Shown here: one piece after another, positions 25,540-31,520 of the stretch
Layout: each line of letters starts with the position of its first letter
Numbering within the stretch: the first letter of the stretch is position 1
Source: Moritella sp. PE36
Lineage (GTDB): Bacteria; Pseudomonadota; Gammaproteobacteria; Enterobacterales; Moritellaceae
Length of the DNA: 64,000 nucleotides
Reading direction: 5' to 3'
Assembly (NCBI RefSeq): GCF_000170855.1
Contig: NZ_ABCQ01000006.1
Coordinates: 1 to 64,000 of the forward strand
Notes under the pieces: model-generated
What the model saw: only the letters and a program-made list of their open reading frames with translations
What the model was told of the DNA's origin: nothing
Database searches by the model: none
Position numbers and translations under genes: made by a program

Positions 25540-26001
25540 ATGACAAGAGTATGTCCGACAATAATCGATTTAAAATTTGACGAAGAGAGTATCAAAGGGC
25601 TTGAACGTATAGCTGAACTTCAAAACTCCTCAAAATTAGGGACGTCGTTCATTGGCATAGGCCAATTATTAAGTATTGTTGGTGGTTTATTTGTGCCAAG
25701 CTCATCAGCAGGAACAGCAAAAATTGTCACCGGAAGAATAGCCAGCGCAACCTCAAATAAAGTAGCTGATATATTAGACTCCTCATTTAAAGCAATCAGT
25801 TCTGATATGGGTCAAACATCATACGCTGTACATACTTCAAACTGGGAGATATTTTTTGATGCCATGGGTGGTTTTGATAAAATCTCATTATCACTAATTG
25901 AAAGAGAAGCGATGGAACAGGCTATGAAACATTCGAGTAACCCAAAACAATATCAATTCTGGAATGCTCTGCAAGCGGGGTGTAAACCAAATGCCAAGTA
26001 A
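25540..26001 (+). CDS. Hypothetical protein, first gene of a three-gene overlapping operon
   Basis: 153 residues from ATG 25540 (AAGGA six bases upstream); the frame extends 72 codons further but without a site. Begins MTRVCPTIIDLKFDEESIKG. A weakly hydrophobic glycine/serine stretch GQLLSIVGGLFVPSSSAGTA at 45-65 and a helical C-terminus follow. Not recognised. Its last 11 bases overlap the start of the next gene, which argues for translation as a unit. Confidence 0.55.
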   Translation: MTRVCPTIIDLKFDEESIKGLERIAELQNSSKLGTSFIGIGQLLSIVGGLFVPSSSAGTAKIVTGRIASATSNKVADILDSSFKAISSDMGQTSYAVHTSNWEIFFDAMGGFDKISLSLIEREAMEQAMKHSSNPKQYQFWNALQAGCKPNAK

Positions 26002-26500
26002 ATATTTATTTTTATGTTTGATGCCGTCTTTATGTTTCGCCAACATGTCTGCTGAAGCAGAATATGGAGTATCAGTCTTGGACGCACAATATAACTTAGC
26101 CGAAGCTAAAGTCGATATATGCAAACAACATGAAACAAAAGCCCAGTTCACCCAAGCAGAAAAAGACGCCCTTAAAGTGATACCAAAAGAGCACAGTATT
26201 GCTGTCGCTTATTTAGCTAAACAGGCTTGGGAAGTATGCATGCAACCTGAACTTTCTGAAGTAGCTGCATCACTATTAGTTCTACAAGAGCTCAATGAAA
26301 AAGAACAGTCTCAGCAACTCGCGGTTAAAATTAATGCCGTACGCAACATCCTGTTTGGCGGAGGAAAACTGGTGAAAGAAATGCAATACAACGCCCTGCC
26401 AGCAGAAACTAAGAAAATTCTAAATAGCATTAGTACATTCCAACAACCTTTTGATGCGATAGCATTATTTGAAGACGTTTGGGGGGCACCAAGCTATTAA
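25991..26500 (+). CDS. Hypothetical secreted protein, second gene of the operon
   Basis: 169 residues from ATG 25991. The N-terminus MPSKYLFLCLMPSLCFANMS is a signal peptide. The mature protein is helical and contains two cysteines (VDICKQHE and WEVCMQPE) that could form a disulfide. The stop TAA overlaps by one base the ATG of the next gene. Unknown function; a periplasmic location is inferred. Confidence 0.6.
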   Translation: MPSKYLFLCLMPSLCFANMSAEAEYGVSVLDAQYNLAEAKVDICKQHETKAQFTQAEKDALKVIPKEHSIAVAYLAKQAWEVCMQPELSEVAASLLVLQELNEKEQSQQLAVKINAVRNILFGGGKLVKEMQYNALPAETKKILNSISTFQQPFDAIALFEDVWGAPSY

Positions 26501-26673
26501 TGAAATTTATTATTCTAGGGATCACTTTTTTATTATTAGGTTGTACAAATTCATCAACACAAAATACGTCTAGTCTAAAGGACGTCATGGCTTATGGAGT
26601 TATAACAGAACTAAACAACCAAGATGAAAACATCTATCACTGCTGGTTTTGGTGTTTATGGCACTATCCTTGA
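26500..26673 (+). pseudogene. Lipoprotein gene cut short by a phasin-like copy
   Basis: ATG 26500 opens MKFIILGITFLLLGC (lipobox LLGC) and about 44 genuine codons. At about 26622 the sequence turns into the phasin-like gene in another frame, giving 17 nonsense codons (IYHCWFWCLWHYP) and a stop. It was the third gene of the overlapping operon. Confidence 0.75.
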
Positions 26674-26965
26674 TGAAGCATCAAAATCATCAGATAAAGC
26701 AACGCAACTTTTTGAATCTCTGGTTGAGCGCGGTACGCAAGTAGAGCCTAAGCTAAAAGAGAAAGCGTCTGCAATCTTTGCTAAAAAAATCACGTTAGAA
26801 TCAATTGAAACTAAAGCACAAAGTATCACTAGCCGTTTTACGGGTGTTCAAAGTTCAAAACTAAGTGAATTAGAAAGCAAAATTGACCTACTTACTACGA
26901 TGGTTAGCGAACTAAAAACGACACCTAAAAAAGTAACTAAAGCACTAGCAACTGCTGAAGCATAA
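26624..26965 (+). CDS. Phasin-like small protein, copy 4, 5'-truncated
   Basis: 113 residues. The first 18 codons and the whole phasin promoter region are gone; the ATG is supplied by the truncated lipoprotein gene (CAAGATGAAAACATC). The remainder is intact and nearly identical to copies 2 and 3, with the same terminator. There is no ribosome site of its own, so translation is doubtful unless re-initiation occurs from the upstream operon. Confidence 0.5.
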   Translation: MKTSITAGFGVYGTILDEASKSSDKATQLFESLVERGTQVEPKLKEKASAIFAKKITLESIETKAQSITSRFTGVQSSKLSELESKIDLLTTMVSELKTTPKKVTKALATAEA

Positions 26966-26997
26966 TAATACTTTAACTGTCGTAGTTAATTGAAATG

Positions 26998-27022
26998 AGC
27001 CTCCTTATTTGGAGGCTTTTTT
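26998..27022 (+). terminator. Terminator of phasin-like copy 4
   Basis: AGCCTCC/GGAGGCT stem with T-run. Confidence 0.9.
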
Positions 27023-27049
27023 GATCTTGGGATAAAGTCAGCTAAATAT

Positions 27050-27148
27050 GGAATTTATGCACAGTGGCTACTTTGGTATTGCCTTCAGCAAATTCAATTA
27101 CTTCCATTAAACCTTGTTGAATACGCTCAAATGCACCACTAATTTTTA
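27050..27148 (-). pseudogene. N-terminal relic of an HTH-type regulator
   Basis: The minus strand reads ISGAFERIQQGLMEVIEFAE, GNTKVATVHKF. This resembles the conserved lead of HigA-like regulators (FERLQQGLNEAIEYAKG). No start and no HTH part remain. Confidence 0.5.
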
Positions 27149-27379
27149 GTTATTCATATATTCAAAGCAATTACGTCATCTTAGCCGATTATAAAAGTAA
27201 TTTATAAAGATAATAAAGATAATAAAGATTCTAGTTAGATTAATGCTGAAATGGATACTCACCAAAATAGTGCAAAATAATCTTGGTGATATTAGGTGTA
27301 TTTGAGGGATTAAACTGTAGAAAATACAGCTCTAACATGACATTTTAATCGAATGCTGCTTTATGTTCTTTGTGTGGCT

Positions 27380-27475
27380 GCGCATTATCACCTTTATGTT
27401 CAATAGGCCGCACAGAGACGATTTTAGCCCTAGATCTAAAAAAACTCCCATTAGGAGGTCCAATTAACTAGCCAA
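27380..27475 (+). repeat. U element, copy 1
   Basis: Begins GCGCATTATCACCTTTATG, then CAATAGGCCGCACAGAGACG, and ends with the hairpin CTCCCATTAGGAG. Copies lie at 27906-27997 and, partially, at 29182-29238, each upstream of a small + strand gene. Confidence 0.75.
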
Positions 27476-27561
27476 CTACAAAAAAAGCGTACCAAATACA
27501 AATGAGATCCATTATCATCAAGAGCAATTCAGGGACTCCGATTAACTTTTGTAGGATAAGA

Positions 27562-27684
27562 ATGATATGTTGCAATGATAGGCGAGTAGAAAAAGTAAAG
27601 CGAAGCTGGCTTCAAAAATTATTTTATATAAGTATTTTTAAATGTAGCAATTGTGGTCACATAGTTAAATTGAAGAATAATTAA
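27562..27684 (+). CDS. Zinc-ribbon-like micro-protein
   Basis: 40 residues from ATG 27562 (AGGA five bases upstream); an ATG 20 codons earlier is the alternative. It carries MICCNDRRVEKVKRSWLQKL and ends FKCSNCGHIVKLKNN. The two cysteine pairs with a basic linker fit a single zinc ribbon. It is placed between a U and a W element like the other small genes here. Role unknown. Confidence 0.45.
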   Translation: MICCNDRRVEKVKRSWLQKLFYISIFKCSNCGHIVKLKNN

Positions 27685-27704
27685 TATTATCTAAAATACT
27701 CTCA

Positions 27705-27815
27705 CTACGCATAACGTGCGTTATGTAAGATCAGGTCAGAATAATGGTTCGCTACGTGAAATATAGCGAACTAACTCCCAGCATGTGTTATTCCAGGCAC
27801 GTAGCTTCACCTTCA
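27705..27815 (+). repeat. W element, copy B
   Basis: Palindrome CATAACGTGCGTTATG (27710-27725), ATGTAAGATCAGGTCAGAAT, hairpin GTTCGCTA/TAGCGAAC (27747-27771), then CTAACTCCCAGC. It starts about 20 bases after the preceding gene. Confidence 0.8.
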
Positions 27816-27905
27816 ATACCTGATTTAGTTATCCACCGTTTTTGTGAGTAACCGGTGCACAACAAACATGCCTGACAATTCAGTTTTAATAGCTGAAGTC
27901 GCTTT

Positions 27906-27997
27906 GCGCGTTATCACCTTTATTTTCAATAGACCGCATATCGACGATTTTATCGTTAGATCAAGAACGCCTCCTATTAGGAGTCCATTACATCATT
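27906..27997 (+). repeat. U element, copy 2
   Basis: GCGCGTTATCACCTTTATTT through the hairpin CTCCTATTAGGAG, about three quarters identical to copy 1. It ends 46 bases before the DUF2846 gene. Confidence 0.75.
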
Positions 27998-28042
27998 ACA
28001 CGAGAGCATGTTTAGCCCTCTAAAATTTCAAAAGAGAAATTA

Positions 28043-28504
28043 ATGAAAAAAGTGTTATTAGCAACAGTCGTTACAGCAATGTTTTTATCGGGCTGCGCTT
28101 CAGTGCCGATGGAATCAAATGAGAATACTAGAGCTGCAAAAAGCTTTGATGCTCCTTCTTTAAATCACTCAGTTATTTACGTATATCGAAAAGATGCGTT
28201 TGTAGGATCAGTGTTAAAAAAAGATATTTTAATTGATGATGAGTGTGTAGGAAGAACTGTGGCAGGAGTGTTTTTCTACCAAGAAGTAGAGGGGAATAAA
28301 GCTCATACAATTTCAACTGAATCTGAATTTTCTAACAATGAAGTGACTATAAATGCTGAGAGTGGAGAGCTTTACTTTTTAGAGCAATATATAAAAATGG
28401 GAGTGTTTGTCGGTGGTGCAGGATTAAAACAAGTGGATAAGACTGCTGGTAAAAGAGAAGTTTTAAAGCTTCATTTGGCTAAAAAAAGCAGCTGTGGATC
28501 TTAG
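28043..28504 (+). CDS. DUF2846 lipoprotein
   Basis: 153 residues, signal with lipobox LSGC, start preceded by AAGAGA. The mature protein shows the DUF2846 pattern: SVIYVYRKDAFVGSVLKKDI, IDDECVGRTVAGVFFYQEV, HTISTESEF, GELYFLEQYIKMGVFVGG. Members are small lipoproteins of unknown function, found on many mobile elements and cassettes. It is enclosed by U (upstream) and W (downstream). Confidence 0.85.
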   Translation: MKKVLLATVVTAMFLSGCASVPMESNENTRAAKSFDAPSLNHSVIYVYRKDAFVGSVLKKDILIDDECVGRTVAGVFFYQEVEGNKAHTISTESEFSNNEVTINAESGELYFLEQYIKMGVFVGGAGLKQVDKTAGKREVLKLHLAKKSSCGS

Positions 28505-28554
28505 TGTAAGAATTAGACTTGCATAATATACAAGTTAATTAAAGGTCTTTAACC

Positions 28555-28625
28555 CCACTACGCATAACGCATGTTATGTAAGATTCAGAACAAGATTGTG
28601 GTTCGCTACGTGAAATCTAGCGAAC
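28555..28625 (+). repeat. W element, copy C
   Basis: CATAACGCATGTTATG palindrome, ATGTAAGATTCAGAACAAGA, hairpin GTTCGCTA/TAGCGAAC (28601-28625). About 50 bases after the DUF2846 stop. Confidence 0.8.
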
Positions 28626-28732
28626 TAACATATGACATTGGTGATGGCTGGATGCATGCATAGTTTTTAATATTCAATGTGGTAATGAAATGTAAGTCGC
28701 ACCGTAGATTTATTTAATAGGGTTAGTACACT

Positions 28733-28936
28733 TTGTTTAAAAAAAATAATAATTACGGTCATTCAAAAGATCTTAGAATTTACGATAAGATGCTGAATAC
28801 ATATAACAAATACGGGTATCTATCATTAGATAAAGTCGCAGAGTGGAACCCGCTATTTTCAAAACAAAAATGTACTCGTTTTACGTTTAAAAAATCATCT
28901 AAATTCATATTTAAAGATTGCCATGATCCATCATGA
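28733..28936 (+). CDS. Hypothetical 67-residue protein
   Basis: TTG start with a weak AGGG; an internal ATG would leave 48 residues. Basic and rich in Lys, Phe and Tyr (KDLRIYDKMLNTYNKYGYL, TRFTFKKSSKFIFKD). No family recognised. It follows W copy C, so it occupies a cassette-like position. The stretch from its stop to 29181 has nothing else recognisable. Confidence 0.3.
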   Translation: MFKKNNNYGHSKDLRIYDKMLNTYNKYGYLSLDKVAEWNPLFSKQKCTRFTFKKSSKFIFKDCHDPS

Positions 28937-29181
28937 TTCTTTATGAAGAGCGACCATCAAATATCCCAATGAGATGTAAGCTTTAGCTGCGCAACCTCAC
29001 TGTTCGTGTCGCCAAGATTGATAAATCACATCAATCCCGACACTCTCAGTGAGCCATTTTTAGTGTGTTAGCAGGGACGTTAAAATTACCCCTATTGCCC
29101 TGCCCCAAATTCCGTGAATACTTAACTAACGTCTATCAAACTCCCAATGAGAAATATCACCAAGTGTTGCATGTTTCACTT

Positions 29182-29238
29182 CTGCGTGTTTTCACCTTTA
29201 TGTTCAATAGGCCGCACAGGGACGATTTAGCCCCTAAA
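29182..29238 (+). repeat. U element, copy 3 (partial)
   Basis: TGCGTGTTTTCACCTTTATG, then CAATAGGCCGCACAGGGACG. Matches the first half of U copy 1; the terminal hairpin is lacking and the heptamer repeats follow instead. Confidence 0.75.
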
Positions 29239-29246
29239 TAAAAAAT

Positions 29247-29323
29247 GATTAAAGATTAAAGATTAAGGATTAAGGATTAAGGATTAAGGATTAAGGATTA
29301 AGGATTAAGGATTAAGGATTAAG
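29247..29323 (+). repeat. Eleven tandem heptamers (GATTAAA x2, GATTAAG x9)
   Basis: An uninterrupted 77-base tract of 7-base units, 168 bases before the ADP-ribosyltransferase-like gene. Such tracts change length by slippage. Confidence 0.97.
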
Positions 29324-29490
29324 TTTATATAATTTTTAATGAGCAAATATGAAATTAATCATTTAAATTTCAGATTGATACTACAATTGACCACGCCGTC
29401 AATAAAACCCTTTAAAATCAACAGCTTTACATTATCACACAATAGATTCAAACTGTTTTTAACGATTTGAAATTAAGGGGGGTTTATACC

Positions 29491-29838
29491 ATGGTTAATT
29501 ATTTATATAGGGGCGTGTCAATCATTGACGATAAAAATAACGATGGAAAAATATTACCTAAAGGAGAATGTTCATCTGCGCCAGTTTACTTTGGTCAAGA
29601 AGGCGTTTGTTTTGGTGGGGGTTATACTTTCGGTAGTTCAGAAGGGAATGCAGTTAGAGCACACCAATTCGATAGTGACATAAATCATTATTGCTATATC
29701 TCAACCACTAAGTGTAAAGATGTTGCCATACGGTTTGCAACTACTGGTAATTTAGCTAATGGGTACGTTTATACACTTGATCCAAGTTTATTCTCTGAAC
29801 ATGGAATAGTAACTAATGAGTTAGTTTACGCGAGTTAA
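29491..29838 (+). CDS. ADP-ribosyltransferase-like small protein
   Basis: 115 residues from ATG 29491 with a strong AAGGGGGG upstream; an ATG eight codons earlier overlaps that site. Features of the ART fold: NYLYRGVSIID (the Arg of the first strand), CFGGGYTFGSSEGNAVRAHQ, YCYISTTKCKDVAIRFA (STT motif), and NGYVYTLDPSLFSEHGIVTN ending NELVYAS. An R-S-E type arrangement is plausible but the catalytic Glu (in TNEL) and the usual end of the fold are uncertain, so the protein may be truncated. There is no signal peptide and no adjacent antitoxin. It could be a toxin domain or a cassette-borne effector. Confidence 0.55.
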   Translation: MVNYLYRGVSIIDDKNNDGKILPKGECSSAPVYFGQEGVCFGGGYTFGSSEGNAVRAHQFDSDINHYCYISTTKCKDVAIRFATTGNLANGYVYTLDPSLFSEHGIVTNELVYAS

Positions 29839-29851
29839 CTTGAGCTAATGT

Positions 29852-29878
29852 CTACTACGCATAACGCATGTTATGTAA
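29852..29878 (+). repeat. W element, copy D (palindrome only)
   Basis: CTACTACGCATAACGCATG then TTATGTAATA, 13 bases after the ART-like gene; it then diverges to hairpin AGCATC/GATGCT instead of GTTCGCTA. Confidence 0.75.
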
Positions 29879-29960
29879 TATAGCATCCGGTGATGCTTCG
29901 CCAAGCGAGAGAATCACCAATTATTTCTGGGTCTAGAAACCCTTATCTCGGGGTTGCAGT

Positions 29961-29987
29961 CCCCTTTGCCTCTAGCTGGCAAAGGGG
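29961..29987. other. Strong 10-bp hairpin
   Basis: CCCCTTTGCC/GGCAAAGGGG with a 7-base loop, no clear T-run. Its role is not evident. Confidence 0.6.
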
Positions 29988-30100
29988 ATAATAATCAGAT
30001 ACCTAAAGCGCATCAAAAGAAAAGTAATGGCGGCAACATGGCGGCATAAACATCATTAGTTGTGAGGCCTAAAAATATAAAATAGAGCCTTGAAATAAAT

Positions 30101-30568
30101 TTATTTACTAGATATTTCTTTATCTAATTCTTTTTCTCCAATCAATCTTCCCATTTCTTTCCTGAATTTACCTTGGTGCTTACTCGAAAAATACAACGCC
30201 ACAATCCCAATGATGCATGTGAATACTGAAATATAAAGTAGCATTAACAAGAAACCTAAAACTAAACATATTGAGCCAATCAATTGAGGGTGCTTTAAAG
30301 AGTCTTCAGAAACGAGTACGTGCCCAATGTGTATACTTTTCACTTGATGCAACACATGATATTTTGAAATTACAATTTGCAAGAATGCAGCTGAAGAAAC
30401 TGTAAAAAGACAAGATGATATAATTACTAATAAAGAATCACTAGGAAGAGTTACCAGGCGAAGTAAACAAGTAAAACTAAATGCCGCTAATCCGGCATGC
30501 ATTGCTTGTGAAATTTTCTCTTTTTCAACCAACTCCGATTGAAGTTCCTCTAGATTCTGCTTTTCCAT
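30101..30568 (-). CDS. Hypothetical membrane protein
   Basis: 155 residues, AGGAG seven bases before the ATG. A charged N-terminal helix (NLEELQSELVEKEKISQA) precedes four membrane segments, the last two being LIGSICLVLGFLLMLLYISV and FTCIIGIVALYF, and a basic/acidic C-terminal tail. No family recognised. It is single, between cassette-like genes and the cysteine-rich secreted protein. Confidence 0.6.
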   Translation of the reverse strand: MEKQNLEELQSELVEKEKISQAMHAGLAAFSFTCLLRLVTLPSDSLLVIISSCLFTVSSAAFLQIVISKYHVLHQVKSIHIGHVLVSEDSLKHPQLIGSICLVLGFLLMLLYISVFTCIIGIVALYFSSKHQGKFRKEMGRLIGEKELDKEISSK

Positions 30569-30908
30569 TTTAATTCTCCTAAATGCTTATGTCGGTATCA
30601 CGCGATGTCCCCAAAAAATCTATTTGGAGAAATTTCATGTCCTGTCATTTATTAAATAATAAAAATATACAACTGATTCTATTAGCATTTTAATTTGGGG
30701 CAAGTAAAAAATGACTGTTTAATAACAAACTGAGAAATAAACAAATAACACTGTATAAAATTTTAATTTCTGATTAAAAACGGCGGCAGAATGGCGACGT
30801 TAAATAGATAGAATAAGTAGCTTATTGGATAATACGAGTCTGCTTATATTTACAATGGCTAACTGGGTTTCAACTCCCCCCCGCCCCTAATATCATTTCC
30901 AATCCAAT
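30569..30908. other. AT-rich gap
   Basis: Holds the promoter region of the membrane-protein gene. Bases 30868-30908 (GGGTTTCAACTCCCCCC and CTAATATCATTTCCAA) resemble 8812-8848. Nothing else seen. Confidence 0.5.
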
Positions 30909-30941
30909 AAAAAAGCGAGTTCCGCTTTCGCAGAACTCGCT
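30909..30941 (-). terminator. Terminator after the cysteine-rich secreted protein gene
   Basis: AGCGAGTTC/GAACTCGCT stem, T-run on the minus strand. Its loop and flanks are nearly the same as the gcvP terminator at 31441. Confidence 0.85.
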
Positions 30942-30971
30942 CTTATCACTTCAAGCTTAATGTGCTTCTAA

Positions 30972-31304
30972 TTAAGGGTCAACACAAGACAATAAGTAGG
31001 TCGTCGCAGTGATAGGTACACCGTCATTTGAACGTGGGATATGTGACAACTTAGCGTCAATCACTTGGCAACCTTGATTCTCTAGAGAGATAATGCAAGG
31101 AGCGCATGTATCTAAAAATGCTTTACAATGCCCCATATCGAAAGTATCAGGGACTGATATAATGGATAAGGTGTCACCATTCCCAGCTGCACATGTCACT
31201 ATCGATTCAGGACTGTTTTTTTTGTGTGATTTATTATTTGCAGATAAGTCTGAAACCGCCAACGGTAGGCAGGCTATTAGCGTTAAAATAGCGATCTTAT
31301 TCAT
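30972..31304 (-). CDS. Small secreted cysteine-rich protein
   Basis: 110 residues with a signal peptide (MNKIAILTLIACLPLAVSDL, cleavage near SANN). The mature part has six cysteines (VTCAA, GHCKA, DTCAPC, QGCQV, LSCVD) and could form three disulfides. No family recognised. It lies just downstream of the gcv operon on the same strand with its own terminator. Confidence 0.6.
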   Translation of the reverse strand: MNKIAILTLIACLPLAVSDLSANNKSHKKNSPESIVTCAAGNGDTLSIISVPDTFDMGHCKAFLDTCAPCIISLENQGCQVIDAKLSHIPRSNDGVPITATTYLLSCVDP

Positions 31305-31440
31305 GGGAATTCTCTTTAATATTCGTCATGCTGATCACTTGATTTTAGTCGAATAAGGAATAACCCCCTAGTTTTCATTTCATTTAAAAATCACACTAAA
31401 GCAGCGTTAACGAACCATAGAAAACATGATTTCAGCCAAC

Positions 31441-31473
31441 AAAAAAGCGAGCCCTACTTTCGCAGGACTCGCT
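31441..31473 (-). terminator. Terminator of the gcv cluster
   Basis: AGCGAGNCCT stem with one mismatch, followed on the minus strand by TTTTTT, about 50 bases after the gcvP stop. Confidence 0.85.
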
Positions 31474-31520
31474 CTTATCACTTCATGTTTTAACGCTGTT
31501 ACACGCTAAATTCACCAAAA

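Noticed and set aside
27705-28625. W elements as canonical integron attC sites
   Set aside because: The core-site pattern GTTRRRY / RYYYAAC is not matched as such and the palindrome arms are only four bases apart. Kept only as a cassette-like hypothesis.
29247-29323. CRISPR array
   Set aside because: The units are 7 bases with no spacers; it is a simple tandem repeat. No CRISPR array was seen in the window.
29961-29987. tRNA gene or its T-arm
   Set aside because: Only a single 10-bp hairpin; no cloverleaf or GTTCRA sequence.
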